DNA of 64,000 nt from Streptomyces sp. CA-278952 (GTDB lineage: Bacteria > Actinomycetota > Actinomycetes > Streptomycetales > Streptomycetaceae), in NCBI RefSeq assembly GCF_028747205.1, contig NZ_CP112880.1, positions 1,922,001-1,986,000 on the forward strand, written 5' to 3'. Position 1 is the stretch's first letter, and every line of letters starts with the position of its first letter. Both the position numbers and the translations under genes were made by a program. The notes below the pieces were generated by a model. The model had not been told where the DNA came from. It saw only the letters and a program-made list of their open reading frames with translations, and searched no databases. This document shows, in pieces, positions 45,926 through 55,482 of the stretch.

Positions 45926-46207
45926 TCAGCGGATGGCGAATCCGTCGTATCCACCGCGCGGGGTGTCCCAGATCTCAGTGACTCCGTCCACGCGCCCGGG
46001 TGTGTCGTCGGACCGCAGCCAGTCCAGCAGACGGTGGCAATTCTCACGCGGCCCTTCGGCCACGATCTGCACCCTGCCATCGTCCAGATTGAGGGCGAAC
46101 CCGATGAGACCGCCGATCTCCAAAGCATTTGCCCTGGTGAACCAGCGGAAGCCTACTTGCTGTACTCGGCCGCGTACCCAGACGACGAGGCGCGCTTCTT
46201 CGTTCAT
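45926..46207 (-). CDS. acyP: acylphosphatase
   Basis: The product is 93 aa, the family's usual size. It hydrolyses acyl phosphates such as 1,3-bisphosphoglycerate and carbamoyl phosphate. The phosphate-binding loop is [11 protein letters not shown] with catalytic Arg21, and the water-orienting Asn is Asn40 in [12 protein letters not shown]. No fused domain is present. It stands alone, divergent from the CAP-domain gene. Confidence 0.94.
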   Translation of the reverse strand: MNEEARLVVWVRGRVQQVGFRWFTRANALEIGGLIGFALNLDDGRVQIVAEGPRENCHRLLDWLRSDDTPGRVDGVTEIWDTPRGGYDGFAIR

Positions 46208-46439
46208 GCCCGAACGCTAACCGGCCAATTGCTCGTGAAGCACGTCGCCCTCTTTCGGCCATGGGCTACAGTCCCGTCGGAACAGCCTCACTCGATCGGG
46301 TGAGCATCGGATGGGTGTCGGGTATCGACCGGAAAGTCGATCGAGCGGCGACATTCACTCCACGTGCCACCGAATTCGATCAACGGGGCAGTCGAGTCGA
46401 CGTCGCACGGGCGTCCGGAGTACCAGGAAGGCACAGCGC

Positions 46440-47393
46440 ATGGGACGCCATCGACGATCCGCCGCAGGCCCCGCCGCTGAAGAACCCGCGACCGGGGGCG
46501 CCTCGCGGCGCCGGGGCACGCGCCGCAAGAAGTCCGCCGTGCCGATCCGCACCGGACTCCTCGGCGTCTCCGCGGCCGTGGCCGTCGGCGCGGTCGCCGT
46601 CGCCTCGGGTCTGCTTCCCGGCGGCGACACCTACACCTCCGGCAACACCACCGCCGCCGACCAGGTGCGCAGCGGCGGCGCTCCGGACCTGCTGACACAG
46701 GGCGGCAGCTCCACCGCGCCGGCCGACCGGTCCGCCTCCCCGACCAGCCGGGGCTCCGAGCGCCCGGAGGCGCCGGGCGAGGCTCCGTCGAAGACACCGT
46801 CCAAGACGCCCTCGGCCTCGCCCTCGAAGACGCCGTCGAAGTCGGCCGCCCCCGCCACGTCGAAGAAGCCGGCGGCCACCCCGTCCGACAAGGCGAAGGC
46901 GCCCGCCGCCCCGAAGGCCCCGGAGAAGAGCAGCGCCCCGGCGAGCAAGGCCCCGGCCCCGCCGAAGACCTCCTCCGCCCCGCCGCCCAGCAAGAAGCCG
47001 AGCCCCTCCCCCACCGACGCCTCCGCGCGCACCGAGGTGCTGGCGCTGGTGAACCAGGAGCGCGCGAAGGCCGGCTGCTCCCCGCTGTCCACCAGCGCCC
47101 CACTGACCTCGCTCGCCCAGAACTTCAGCGAGGACATGGCGGCCCGTGGCTTCTTCGACCACACGGACCCGGACGGCGACACTCCTTGGGACCGGGCCGC
47201 ACAGGCCGGTGTGCAGGGGCTCGGCGCGGAGAACATCGCCCGCGGCCAGGCCGACGCCCAGGCCGTGATGGAAGGCTGGATGAACAGCGAAGGCCACCGG
47301 GCGAACATGCTCAACTGCGACTACAAGACCATCGGCATCGGCGTCCACGAGGGATCCGGCGGCCCCTGGTGGGTCCAGAACTTCGGCTTCTGA
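46440..47393 (+). CDS. CAP (SCP-like) domain extracellular protein
   Basis: The product is 317 aa. A basic N-terminus (RRRGTRRKK) and one membrane helix (IRTGLLGVSAAVAVGAVAVA) lead to about 130 residues of Pro/Ser/Lys/Ala repeats (SKTPSKTPSASPSKTPSKSA), probably spanning the wall. The last 125 residues are a CAP domain: LALVNQERAKAGCSPL, FFDHTDPDGDTPWDRA, GAENIARGQADA, WMNSEGHRANMLN. The HTDPDG and GHRANM His/Glu cavity residues are intact. Function of bacterial CAP proteins is mostly unknown. Confidence 0.9.
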   Translation: MGRHRRSAAGPAAEEPATGGASRRRGTRRKKSAVPIRTGLLGVSAAVAVGAVAVASGLLPGGDTYTSGNTTAADQVRSGGAPDLLTQGGSSTAPADRSASPTSRGSERPEAPGEAPSKTPSKTPSASPSKTPSKSAAPATSKKPAATPSDKAKAPAAPKAPEKSSAPASKAPAPPKTSSAPPPSKKPSPSPTDASARTEVLALVNQERAKAGCSPLSTSAPLTSLAQNFSEDMAARGFFDHTDPDGDTPWDRAAQAGVQGLGAENIARGQADAQAVMEGWMNSEGHRANMLNCDYKTIGIGVHEGSGGPWWVQNFGF

Positions 47394-47426
47394 CCCACCT
47401 CCACAGTCCGCCTCCCCCTCTACTTG

Positions 47427-47467
47427 CTCCCGTACAGCGCTCCCTCGGGGTGAGCGCTGTACGGGAG
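47427..47467 (+). terminator. 16-bp inverted repeat: CAP-gene terminator and/or HxlR operator
   Basis: CTCCCGTACAGCGCTC (47427-47442) and GAGCGCTGTACGGGAG (47452-47467) are exact complements with a 9-nt loop. It lies 34 bp after the CAP stop and 12 bp before the HxlR ATG. GGGAG at the end of the right arm is the only Shine-Dalgarno candidate for HxlR. Confidence 0.7.
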
Positions 47468-47479
47468 TAAGCTTCTGTC

Positions 47480-47866
47480 ATGGCCAGTGATACGGACCGT
47501 CTCGCGTTTGACGTCTTCTCCCGGGAGTGCCCCTCGCGCTCCACGCTGGAGCACGCCACCGGACGCTGGGGCAGCCTGACACTCGGCGCACTCCACGAGG
47601 GAAGCCTCCGGTTCAACGAGCTGCGCCGCCGGGTCGACGGGGTCAGCGAGAAGATGCTCTCCCAGACCCTCCACGCGTTGGAGCGCGACGGGCTCGTCCT
47701 GCGGGAGGCCCAGCCGGTCAACCCGCCCCGGGTGGACTACGAGCTCACCCCCTTCGGCCGCGAGGTCACGGAGAAGCTCCTCGGGCTGATCCGGTTCGTC
47801 GAAGGGCGAATGGACGACGTGCTGGCCGCCCGTACGCGTTACGACGAGGCGCGCGGCGGACGCTGA
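47480..47866 (+). CDS. HxlR family winged-helix regulator
   Basis: The product is 128 aa. The family pattern is clear: [20 protein letters not shown], then [31 protein letters not shown], and [10 protein letters not shown]. HxlR proteins bind palindromes as dimers and often sense electrophiles or oxidants. No divergent partner enzyme gene is present, so the target may be itself, via the inverted repeat just upstream. The single Cys17 could be a sensor. The 3' end overlaps the convergent mutM by 28 bp. Confidence 0.92.
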   Translation: MASDTDRLAFDVFSRECPSRSTLEHATGRWGSLTLGALHEGSLRFNELRRRVDGVSEKMLSQTLHALERDGLVLREAQPVNPPRVDYELTPFGREVTEKLLGLIRFVEGRMDDVLAARTRYDEARGGR

Positions 47867-48699
47867 CAGCGCGGGCAGTAGTAGCTGGAGCGGTTCATCC
47901 AGGCGCGGCGGCGCATCGGGGTGGAGCACCGGTGGCACGGCTCGCCCTCCCGGCCGTACGCGTCGAGCGACCGGTCGAAGTAGCCGGACTCGCCGTTCAC
48001 GTTGACGTACAGGCTGTCGAAGCTGGTGCCGCCCTGGGCGAGTGCCGCGTTCATGACGTCGCGGGCGTGGCCGAGCAGCTCGGCGGACCTGGGACGGGTC
48101 AGGGTCGCGGTCGGCCGGTCGTAGTGCAGCCTGGCGCGCCAGAGCGCCTCGTCCGCGTAGATGTTGCCGACCCCGCTGATCAGCGACTGGTCGAGCAGGG
48201 CGCGCTTGACCGTCGTACGGCGCAGCCGCAGCGCGGCATGGAACGCGGCGTCGTCGAAGAGCGGGTCGAGGGGGTCCCGGGCGATGTGCGCGATGGTGTC
48301 CGGCAGGCCGTCGGGGGTGTTGTCGTGCAGCGAGAGCCCACCGAAGGTGCGCTGGTCGACGAAGCGCAGCTCGGTGCCGAGCACGTCGTCGAACCGCATC
48401 CGGATCCGCAAGTGCTTCTCGTCGGGCGCGTCCGTCGGCCGCACCAGCAGCTGTCCGCTCATGCCGAGGTGTCCCAGCAGTGAGGCGGAGGCGTCGTCGA
48501 TCGGCACCCAGAGGTACTTGCCGCGGCGCATCGCCGCCCCGAAGCGGACTCCGCGCAGCCGGGCGGCGAAGTCGACGCCGCCCGCGAGGTGCCGGCGGAC
48601 CGCACGCGGGTGCAGGACCTCGACCTCGCTGACGGTGCGGCCGCTGACCCAGCGTTCAAGGCCTCGGCGGACGACTTCGACCTCGGGCAGCTCAGGCAC
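47839..48699 (-). CDS. mutM: formamidopyrimidine-DNA glycosylase
   Basis: The product is 286 aa and removes 8-oxoguanine and ring-opened purines, then nicks by beta,delta-elimination. After loss of fMet the N-terminus is [14 protein letters not shown], whose proline is the catalytic nucleophile; this fixes the start at GTG 48699 rather than ATG 48720. The lysine of RRGKYLWV and the C-terminal zinc finger (CHRCSTPM and CPRCQR) are present. It lies downstream of rnc, separated by a hairpin. Confidence 0.96.
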   Translation of the reverse strand: MPELPEVEVVRRGLERWVSGRTVSEVEVLHPRAVRRHLAGGVDFAARLRGVRFGAAMRRGKYLWVPIDDASASLLGHLGMSGQLLVRPTDAPDEKHLRIRMRFDDVLGTELRFVDQRTFGGLSLHDNTPDGLPDTIAHIARDPLDPLFDDAAFHAALRLRRTTVKRALLDQSLISGVGNIYADEALWRARLHYDRPTATLTRPRSAELLGHARDVMNAALAQGGTSFDSLYVNVNGESGYFDRSLDAYGREGEPCHRCSTPMRRRAWMNRSSYYCPRCQRPPRASS

Positions 48700-48771
48700 G
48701 ATGTGCGGTACTCCAGACATGACGACGGTAGTACGGGAGCGGTTCTTCGGAGAACCCGCTCCCCCGGGACA

Positions 48772-48813
48772 GGGAGAACCCCCCGGTGCCGCATGGCACC
48801 GAGGGGTTCCCTT
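48772..48813. terminator. hairpin between rnc and mutM
   Basis: CGGTGCC-GCAT-GGCACCG (48784-48801) extends outward through AACCCC and GGGGTT arms to about 16 bp, with one mismatch. CCCTTTT follows on the plus strand. On the minus strand it would follow rnc. Confidence 0.75.
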
Positions 48814-48819
48814 TTCGCT

Positions 48820-49644
48820 TCAGGCCGGAGCGGCGTCCGTGTTCGGCAACGGATCGGCAGGGGTGTCGGCGACCCCTCCGTCGGCCGCGGACTTCTCCGC
48901 GGCCAGCCGTGCCTCCGCGGCGGCGCTGATCTCACGCCAGGCGGACTCCGCCGCCTGCTGCTCCGCTTCCTTCTTGCTACGGCCGGTGCCGGTGCCGTAC
49001 GAGACACCACCGACGCGAGCGGCAGCAGTGAAGGTCTTCTCGTGATCCGGACCGGTCTCCGTGACGAGGTACTCGGGGACTCCGAGGCTCTCGCTCGCGG
49101 TGAGCTCCTGGAGGCTGGTCTTCCAGTCCAGGCCGGCACCGAGGTTCGAGGACCTGTCGATCAGCGGGTCGAAGAGCCGGTGGACCAGCTCCGCGGCCGC
49201 GCTGAGGCCCTGGTCGAGATAGACCGCACCGATCACTGCTTCCAGTGTGTCGGCGAGGATGGAAGCCTTGTCCCGGCCCCCCGTGCCCTCTTCACCGCGG
49301 CCGAGCCGGATGAAGGAGCCGAGTTCGAGGCCGCGGCCCACTTCCGCAAGTGCACGCGAGTTGACCACCGCGGCCCGCAACTTGGCCAGCTGGCCTTCGG
49401 GCAGGTCGGGGTGGGTGCGGTACAGCGTGTCCGTGACCACCAGGCCGAGCACCGAATCCCCGAGGAATTCGAGCCGCTCGTTGGTGGGCAGACCGCCGTT
49501 CTCGTATGCGTACGAACGGTGGGTCAGCGCACGCACCAGAAGGGCGGACTCGAGGTGATACCCGAGCCGCCCTTCCAGAAGCGTGTGGGACGAGGCTGTG
49601 TTGACGTTGTCTGCCTGCTTCTTGGCGCTGGACAACTCAGACAT
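48820..49644 (-). CDS. rnc: ribonuclease III
   Basis: The product is 274 aa. The nuclease signature [16 protein letters not shown] is at residues 55-70, and the second catalytic acidic cluster is in [21 protein letters not shown] double-stranded RNA-binding domain covers about 183-255, with a short acidic tail. In S. coelicolor this locus is absB, needed for antibiotic production. ATG 49644 lies 19 bp downstream of rpmF; an upstream start at 49716 would overlap rpmF. Confidence 0.96.
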   Translation of the reverse strand: MSELSSAKKQADNVNTASSHTLLEGRLGYHLESALLVRALTHRSYAYENGGLPTNERLEFLGDSVLGLVVTDTLYRTHPDLPEGQLAKLRAAVVNSRALAEVGRGLELGSFIRLGRGEEGTGGRDKASILADTLEAVIGAVYLDQGLSAAAELVHRLFDPLIDRSSNLGAGLDWKTSLQELTASESLGVPEYLVTETGPDHEKTFTAAARVGGVSYGTGTGRSKKEAEQQAAESAWREISAAAEARLAAEKSAADGGVADTPADPLPNTDAAPA

Positions 49645-49663
49645 CGGGCCTCTCACCAGCCGC

Positions 49664-49837
49664 TCAGACCTCGAGGACCTGGCGCTTGTTGTAGGTGCCG
49701 CAGCTCGGGCACGCAATGTGCTGGAGCTTGGGCTCCTGGCAACGCTCGCACGAAACCAGAGTGGGGACCGCAGCCTTCCACTGCGACCGGCGGTGGCGCG
49801 TGTTGCTGCGCGACATCTTCCGCTTCGGAACAGCCAC
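49664..49837 (-). CDS. rpmF: 50S ribosomal protein L32
   Basis: The product is 57 aa, starting [20 protein letters not shown]. The zinc ribbon C-x2-C (CERC) and C-x2-C (CPSC) pairs are present. GTG 49837 follows AGGAGAAGTAGCC. It is 2 bp after the DUF177 gene, the usual yceD-rpmF pairing, and precedes rnc. Confidence 0.97.
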   Translation of the reverse strand: MAVPKRKMSRSNTRHRRSQWKAAVPTLVSCERCQEPKLQHIACPSCGTYNKRQVLEV

Positions 49838-49839
49838 GG

Positions 49840-50511
49840 CTACTTCTCCTGCTTCTCGTCGACGCCCGGTTCGGCGCCGCCCATGTTGTCCTTCTCGCCG
49901 GCCTGAACGGTATCGGCGAGTCCTTGCAGTGCCGCCCAACGAATGTCGAGGGCGTCGTGGTGGTGGTCCGGATTCTCGTCCAGCCTGATTCCGCATTCGG
50001 AACACAGACCGGCGCAGGTCTCCTTGCACACCGGCTGCATGGGCAGTGCGAGCACTACCGCGTCACGCAGCATTGACTCGAGGTCGAACAAGCCGTCCTC
50101 GAGGAAGAACCTGTCCTCGTCGTCCTCGGCGTCGTCGGCCGGTTCCGCCGCACTGCTGCGGCCCCGGTCATCGGCGTCAGGGTACGAGAACATCTCCTGG
50201 AAATCCGCGTCGACCTCTACGGTCAGCGGCTCCAGACACCTTACGCACTCCCCCTCGGCGGTTGCACGGGCGGTGCCTGTGACAAGCACCCCTTCCATGA
50301 CCGATTCGAGGCGGAGGTCCAGCTCCACGGGTGCGCCTTCCGGCACGCCGATGACGCCGTCGATGCCCAGGACCGGTGAACCGGGTGCGTCCACCGTGCG
50401 GGTCAGCCGCTTCAGGGCACCGGGACGCCGACCCAGCTCGTGCGTATCGAACACGAGAGGATTGCGGTGGTCGAGGTGGCCGTTCAGGGCTTTTCCTGCT
50501 TTCGAAATCAT
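49840..50511 (-). CDS. YceD/DUF177 family protein
   Basis: The product is 223 aa. It has the DUF177 features: [20 protein letters not shown], an acidic middle ([10 protein letters not shown]), and [20 protein letters not shown] with four cysteines likely binding zinc. In plants and E. coli homologues affect 23S rRNA accumulation. It is tightly linked to rpmF (2-bp gap). The exact start is uncertain; the first in-frame ATG was used. Confidence 0.9.
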   Translation of the reverse strand: MISKAGKALNGHLDHRNPLVFDTHELGRRPGALKRLTRTVDAPGSPVLGIDGVIGVPEGAPVELDLRLESVMEGVLVTGTARATAEGECVRCLEPLTVEVDADFQEMFSYPDADDRGRSSAAEPADDAEDDEDRFFLEDGLFDLESMLRDAVVLALPMQPVCKETCAGLCSECGIRLDENPDHHHDALDIRWAALQGLADTVQAGEKDNMGGAEPGVDEKQEK

Positions 50512-50671
50512 GGGTGTCGTCCTGCGAAGGGAGGGCCGTCTACGGTCCGGGGACGAACCGTCTCCGTTCCGTGGACGAAACGGGCAGCCGAGATCGCGGA
50601 CCTATGTGCGACCGAGGATTCAGGATACTGGACGGACCGCTCAGCACCCAATCGGGTCGGCCCGCCCGGGA

Positions 50672-51802
50672 TCAGCGGCCCTGCTCGTACCGGCGCAGCT
50701 GTTCCAGGTCGATCATGCTGGTGTCGAAGAGGCTGGTCTCGTCCAGCGCGCCCCCACCCTGCTGGTCGGCCGCCTGGGGCTGGGACTGCTGGGGCTGCGG
50801 CTGGGCCTGCTGCTGCCAGCCGTAGTCCGGCTGGGTCCCCGGCGGGGGCGGGTACCCGTTCGGGTCGTAGCCCCCCTGCTGCTGGTACGCCGCGTACGGA
50901 TCGGGCTGCTGCTGGTAGCCGTACGCGTCCGGGACGCCCTGCTGGAGCGGCTGCTGCTGCGGCTGCTCCTGATAGCCGTACGCCGCCTGCGCGTAGCTCG
51001 GCTCGCCCTGCGGCGGCGCGGGGTACTGGGGCGGCTGGGGCGGCTGGGGCGCCCGCTGCGGTTCCGGGGCCAGCTCGGCGAGGCCGGCCAGGTAATCGGC
51101 GTCGCTGGTGTGCCCCTGGTCGCCCGCGGCGTCCTGGGCGGCCATGTGCGCGCCGAGGTCGTCGCTGGCGACCCGGCCGTGCAGCTTCTGGCGGCCCCGG
51201 CCGACCGCCTCCAGGGTCTTCGCGAGAACGGCCTCGAAGGCGCCGAACTTGGCGTCGACATAGGCGTCGGCCCGCTGCCGCAGGGTCTCCGGGTCGGCGC
51301 TGCGCTCGGGGGCCTCGGCGAAGTCGGGGTCCTGATAGCCCTGCTCGTCCAGGCCCTGACCGCGACCGAGGAGCTTCTCGCGGCCCCGGTCCACGGAACC
51401 GATGGTCTTGGTGAGGACGACCTCGAAATTGGCGAGCTTGCTGTCGACGTAGTCGTCGGCCTCGGCCCGGACCTCCTCGGCCTCGCGGCGGGCCTCGGAC
51501 AGGATCCGGTCGGACTCGCTCTGCGACTGGCGGGCGATCTCGGTCTCGGAGATCAGCGAGGCGCGCTGGGCGTGGGCGGACTCGATGATCCGCTCGGCCT
51601 CCTGCCGGGCCTGCACGGCGAGCTGCTCATGGCCGCCGATCAGCTCCTGCGCCTGGGCGAGGGAGCCGGGCAGGGCCTGGCGCACCTCTTCGAGCATCGC
51701 GAGCAGCTCGGCGCGGTTGACCACGCACGAGGCCGACATGGGCATGGATCGGGCGCTCCCGACCGCTTCGACGATCTCGTCGAGCTTCTTCTGCACGTCC
51801 AC
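50672..51802 (-). CDS. DivIVA-like coiled-coil protein with Gln/Pro-rich tail
   Basis: The product is 376 aa. Residues 1-220 are mostly coiled coil with ATP-synthase-b/DivIVA character (RQEAERIIESAHAQRASLIS, SEARREAEEVRAEADDYVDS). A related segment, QRADAYVDAKFGAFEAVLAK, echoes YVDSKLANFEVVLTK as an internal duplication. Residues about 230-350 are Gln/Pro/Tyr-rich repeats (YGYQEQPQQQP). It ends in a conserved-looking SLFDTSMIDLEQLRRYEQ. Database names vary (cell division initiation protein, 'cellulose-binding'); function is unknown. A polar or septal scaffold is an inference. Confidence 0.75.
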   Translation of the reverse strand: MDVQKKLDEIVEAVGSARSMPMSASCVVNRAELLAMLEEVRQALPGSLAQAQELIGGHEQLAVQARQEAERIIESAHAQRASLISETEIARQSQSESDRILSEARREAEEVRAEADDYVDSKLANFEVVLTKTIGSVDRGREKLLGRGQGLDEQGYQDPDFAEAPERSADPETLRQRADAYVDAKFGAFEAVLAKTLEAVGRGRQKLHGRVASDDLGAHMAAQDAAGDQGHTSDADYLAGLAELAPEPQRAPQPPQPPQYPAPPQGEPSYAQAAYGYQEQPQQQPLQQGVPDAYGYQQQPDPYAAYQQQGGYDPNGYPPPPGTQPDYGWQQQAQPQPQQSQPQAADQQGGGALDETSLFDTSMIDLEQLRRYEQGR

Positions 51803-51919
51803 CGTGTGCTCGCCACTCTCTGCTGCTCTGTTGAAGCTGCTGCTCCGTTGGAGACGGACGGGACGACTGTAAGGCCAGTCGGCCGCCCCCAGACAACCTG
51901 GTGACGGGCCGTCAGCGGC

Positions 51920-52399
51920 TCAGCGTTCGCCCAGCCGCTTCACGAGCGCCTCGTGCACGGTCGGCGGCAGCAGGTGGGAGACGTCGCCGCCCCAGGTCGC
52001 CACCTCCTTGACCAGCGAGGACGACAGGAAGCTGTACGTCGGATTGGTCGGCACGAAGAGCGTCTCGACGCCGGAGAGGCCGTTGTTCATCTGGGCCATC
52101 TGCAGCTCGTAGTCGAAGTCGCTGACGGCTCGCAGGCCCTTCACGATCGCCGGGATCTCCCGCTGCTTGCAGAAGTCGACCAGCAGGCCGTGGAAGGACT
52201 CCACCTCGACGTTGCCGAAGTCGGCGGTGACCTCGCGGATCAGCTCGATCCGCTCGTCCACGGTGAACAGCCCTTTCTTGGACTGATTGATCATCACCGC
52301 CACGTGCACCACGTCGTACAGCTTCGAGGCTCGGCCAATGATGTCGAGATGTCCGTTGGTGATGGGGTCGAACGACCCCGGACAGACGGCGCGGCGCAC
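51920..52399 (-). CDS. coaD: phosphopantetheine adenylyltransferase
   Basis: The product is 159 aa, the family's length. It makes dephospho-CoA. The nucleotidyltransferase motif is [13 protein letters not shown] (T/HxGH), and the C-terminal nucleotide motif is [16 protein letters not shown] 52399 has a GAGGGAATCACA ribosome site; ATG 52429, overlapping the rsmD stop as ATGA, is an alternative adding ten residues. The rsmD-coaD pair is a widespread arrangement. Confidence 0.95.
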   Translation of the reverse strand: MRRAVCPGSFDPITNGHLDIIGRASKLYDVVHVAVMINQSKKGLFTVDERIELIREVTADFGNVEVESFHGLLVDFCKQREIPAIVKGLRAVSDFDYELQMAQMNNGLSGVETLFVPTNPTYSFLSSSLVKEVATWGGDVSHLLPPTVHEALVKRLGER

Positions 52400-52425
52400 T
52401 GTGATTCCCTCGCTCTCCGGTCCGG

Positions 52426-53010
52426 TCATCGTGCGTCTTCGCACGTAGCGGCGGCGCGACCGTACCAAAGCGTTCCCTCGCCGTAACGACGGGACCGCAG
52501 TGGCTCGAATCCGGCGGGCCAGCCGAATTCTCCGCCCCGGGTGCTGCGTTCCACGGTGACGAGCACATCGTCGCTGAGCCACCCCTGAGCACGGAGTGTG
52601 ACCAGGATCTCGCGAAGATCGTCGTCGGTGACGGCGTACGGCGGGTCCAGGAAGACGATGTCGTACGGGTCGGCGGGCGCCGTTCCTGTCACGATCTGCT
52701 CGGCTTTGCCGGTGCGGACTTCGGCGCCGGGGAGACCGAGGGTGCGTACGTTGTCGCGGACGGTGCGGACGGCCTTCGGGTCGGCCTCGACGAGCAGGGC
52801 GTGGACCGCCCCGCGGGAGAGCGCTTCGAGGCCGACGGCGCCGGATCCGGCGTACAGATCGGCGACCCTGGCCCCCTCCAGGGTGCCGAGCAGCGCTTCC
52901 CACGTGGAGAAGAGGCCCTCGCGCGCACGGTCGGAGGTGGGGCGGGTGCCGGTGCCGGGCGGGACGGCCAGGCGGCGTCCGCCGGCCGAGCCGGCGATCA
53001 CGCGGGTCAT
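52426..53010 (-). CDS. rsmD: 16S rRNA (guanine966-N2)-methyltransferase
   Basis: The product is 194 aa. SAM motif I is [20 protein letters not shown] and motif IV is [10 protein letters not shown], the DPPY of N2-guanine methylases. The N-terminus [20 protein letters not shown] is typical, supporting ATG 53010 over upstream starts. It overlaps or nearly abuts coaD. Confidence 0.95.
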   Translation of the reverse strand: MTRVIAGSAGGRRLAVPPGTGTRPTSDRAREGLFSTWEALLGTLEGARVADLYAGSGAVGLEALSRGAVHALLVEADPKAVRTVRDNVRTLGLPGAEVRTGKAEQIVTGTAPADPYDIVFLDPPYAVTDDDLREILVTLRAQGWLSDDVLVTVERSTRGGEFGWPAGFEPLRSRRYGEGTLWYGRAAATCEDAR

Positions 53011-53148
53011 GGGTGTCGGGTCCTCGGGGTCGGGGGCGTACGGCGCACGGGGCCGTCGGCGGTCGGTACGCGCGCTGTGCGCGTGCCGTGCGTCCACGAT
53101 ATGGCGTGCGGCCCGCACCGGCCCGGCCGGCAGCACACCCTCGTGCCC

Positions 53149-55425
53149 TCACCCCTTGTCCAGATACTCCTCGCGGTCCTTGTCGAGGAGGGCTGCCAGC
53201 ACCGTGCGCAGCTCCGGCAGGTGTTCCAGCTCGGGGTCGGCGGCGACGACCGCGACGGCCTCCTCCCGGGCTGCGACGATCACCTCCTCGTCGTCGATGA
53301 CGGTGAGCATCCGCAGCGATGAGCGCACTCCGGACTGGGCCTGGCCCAGCACATCGCCCTCGCGGCGCTGCTCGAGGTCGATGCGGGAGAGCTCGAAGCC
53401 GTCGAGGGTGGCGGCGACGGCGGAGAGCCGGGCGCGGGCGGGGCTCGCCTCGTGGGCCTCGCTGACCAGCAGGCAGAGCCCGGGGGCGGAGCCACGGCCG
53501 ACGCGGCCGCGGAGCTGGTGGAGCTGGGAGACGCCGAAGCGGTCGGCGTCCATGATCACCATGGCGGTGGCGTTGGGGACGTTGACCCCGACCTCGATGA
53601 CGGTGGTGGCGACCAGGACGTCGACGTCCCCGGCGGCGAAGCGGCGCATGACGTCGTCCTTCTCGTCGGGGTGCATCCTCCCGTGCAGCACCTCGACGCC
53701 CAGTCCGGCCAGCGCGCCCTTGCGCAGTTCGTCGGCGATCTCCAGCACGGCGAGCGGCGGCCGCTTCTCGGGGGCCTCGTCGGCGGCCTGCTTCTTGGCC
53801 TTCGCCTTCTTCCCTTCCTTCCCCTCCGCCTCTTCCGCGTCGTCGCCGATACGGGGGCAGACCACATACGCCTGGTGGCCCTTCTCCACCTCCTCGCGGA
53901 CGCGTTCCCAGGCACGGCTGAGGAAGTGCGGCTTGTCCTTGGCGGGGACGACGTGGCTGGCGATCGGGGAGCGGCCGGCCGGGAGCTGGTCCAGGACGGA
54001 GGTCTCCAGGTCGCCGAAGACCGTCATCGCGACCGTACGGGGGATGGGGGTGGCGGTCATGACGAGGAGGTGGGGCGGCTGCTTGCCCTTGGAACGGAGG
54101 GCGTCGCGCTGTTCCACGCCGAAGCGGTGCTGCTCGTCGACCACGACGAGGCCGAGGTCGTGGAACTGGACCTTGTCCTCGATCAGCGCGTGGGTGCCGA
54201 TGACGATGCCCGCCTCGCCGGTGACCAGGTCGAGCAGGGCCTGACGGCGGGCCGCCATCCCCATGGAGCCCGTGAGCAGGACGACCTTGGTGCCCCGGTC
54301 GGAGCCGCCGAGCGCCCGCCCGTCGCCCGACCGCCGCCCCTCATCGAGAGGCGCTTCGCGCCACAGCCCCCAATTGCCGGCCAGCTCGCCCATCATCTCG
54401 GTGATCGAGCGGTGGTGCTGCTGGGCGAGGACCTCGGTGGGGGCGAGCATCGCGGCCTGGCCGCCGGCGTCGACCACGGTGAGCATGGCGCGCAGGGCCA
54501 CCAGCGTCTTCCCGGAGCCGACCTCTCCCTGGAGGAGGCGGTGCATCGGGTGCTCGGTGGCCAGGTCGTCGAAGATCTCCTTGCTGACCTTCTGCTGGCC
54601 CTCGGTGAGGGTGAAGGGCAGCTTGGCGTCGAAGGCGTCCAGCAGGCCGTCCACGACGGGGCGGCGGGCGGCGGCGGGCAGTTGGGTGTCGGCGTACCGG
54701 CGGCGGGCCAGGGCGACCTGGAGGACGAACGCCTCGTCCCACTTGAGCCGGGCCCTGGCGTCCTCGACGTCCGCCTTCGTCTGCGGGCGGTGCGCCTTCA
54801 GCAGCGCCTCGGGCAGTGAGGTGAAGCCCCGGCCCTCGCGCAGGGAGGCGGGCAGCGGGTCCACCGCGTCCCGCGCGCTGGGCAGTACGGCGTCGACGGC
54901 CTTGGCGATCCGCCAGGAGTCGAGCTGTTTGCAGGCGGGGTAGATCGGCAGCAGCCGTCCGGCGAAGGCGTCCACGGCCTCGGTCGCCTCGTCGGCGTCG
55001 GAGGCGTCGAGCAGTTGGTACGTGGGGTGGGCGAGCTGCATCTTGCGGTTGAAGACGGAGACCTTGCCCGCGAACATCGCCTGGCGGCCCGGGAGCAGCT
55101 CCTTGTGCGGCTTGTGGACTCCGTGGCCGAAGAAGACCAGCTGGAGGCGGCCGCTGCCGTCGGTCAGGGTGACCTCCAGGCGTTTGCCCCGGCCGTTGTT
55201 GAACATCAGGATCCGGGCGTCGGCGACCTGGGCGAGCACCGTGACGTGCTCGTCCAGCGGGAGGTCGGCCAGCGCGGTCAGCTTGCCGCGCTCCTCGTAC
55301 CGCCGCGGGTAGTGGTGCAGCAGATCACCGACCGTGTGCAGGTCGAGGTGTTCGGCCATCACCTTCGCGGTGGCTCCGCCGAGCAGCTTCTTGAGGGGTT
55401 CATCGAACGAGGACACGCGATCCAT
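53149..55425 (-). CDS. recG: ATP-dependent DNA helicase RecG
   Basis: The product is 758 aa. An N-terminal wedge/OB domain ([15 protein letters not shown]) precedes a superfamily-2 helicase: [15 protein letters not shown] (Walker A), DEQH box in [19 protein letters not shown] (motif III), and motifs V/VI in [12 protein letters not shown] and QLRGRVGRG. It reverses stalled forks. Two low-complexity inserts, one before [10 protein letters not shown] and one Lys/Ala-rich ([15 protein letters not shown]), lengthen it, as in other streptomycetes. ATG 55425 was chosen; the GTG/ATG codons upstream are weaker. Confidence 0.95.
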   Translation of the reverse strand: MDRVSSFDEPLKKLLGGATAKVMAEHLDLHTVGDLLHHYPRRYEERGKLTALADLPLDEHVTVLAQVADARILMFNNGRGKRLEVTLTDGSGRLQLVFFGHGVHKPHKELLPGRQAMFAGKVSVFNRKMQLAHPTYQLLDASDADEATEAVDAFAGRLLPIYPACKQLDSWRIAKAVDAVLPSARDAVDPLPASLREGRGFTSLPEALLKAHRPQTKADVEDARARLKWDEAFVLQVALARRRYADTQLPAAARRPVVDGLLDAFDAKLPFTLTEGQQKVSKEIFDDLATEHPMHRLLQGEVGSGKTLVALRAMLTVVDAGGQAAMLAPTEVLAQQHHRSITEMMGELAGNWGLWREAPLDEGRRSGDGRALGGSDRGTKVVLLTGSMGMAARRQALLDLVTGEAGIVIGTHALIEDKVQFHDLGLVVVDEQHRFGVEQRDALRSKGKQPPHLLVMTATPIPRTVAMTVFGDLETSVLDQLPAGRSPIASHVVPAKDKPHFLSRAWERVREEVEKGHQAYVVCPRIGDDAEEAEGKEGKKAKAKKQAADEAPEKRPPLAVLEIADELRKGALAGLGVEVLHGRMHPDEKDDVMRRFAAGDVDVLVATTVIEVGVNVPNATAMVIMDADRFGVSQLHQLRGRVGRGSAPGLCLLVSEAHEASPARARLSAVAATLDGFELSRIDLEQRREGDVLGQAQSGVRSSLRMLTVIDDEEVIVAAREEAVAVVAADPELEHLPELRTVLAALLDKDREEYLDKG

Positions 55426-55482
55426 TGCACACCACGGCACTGACAGCTGTCCGCCGGGCGCGACCGTGCCGCGGCGACTCGG

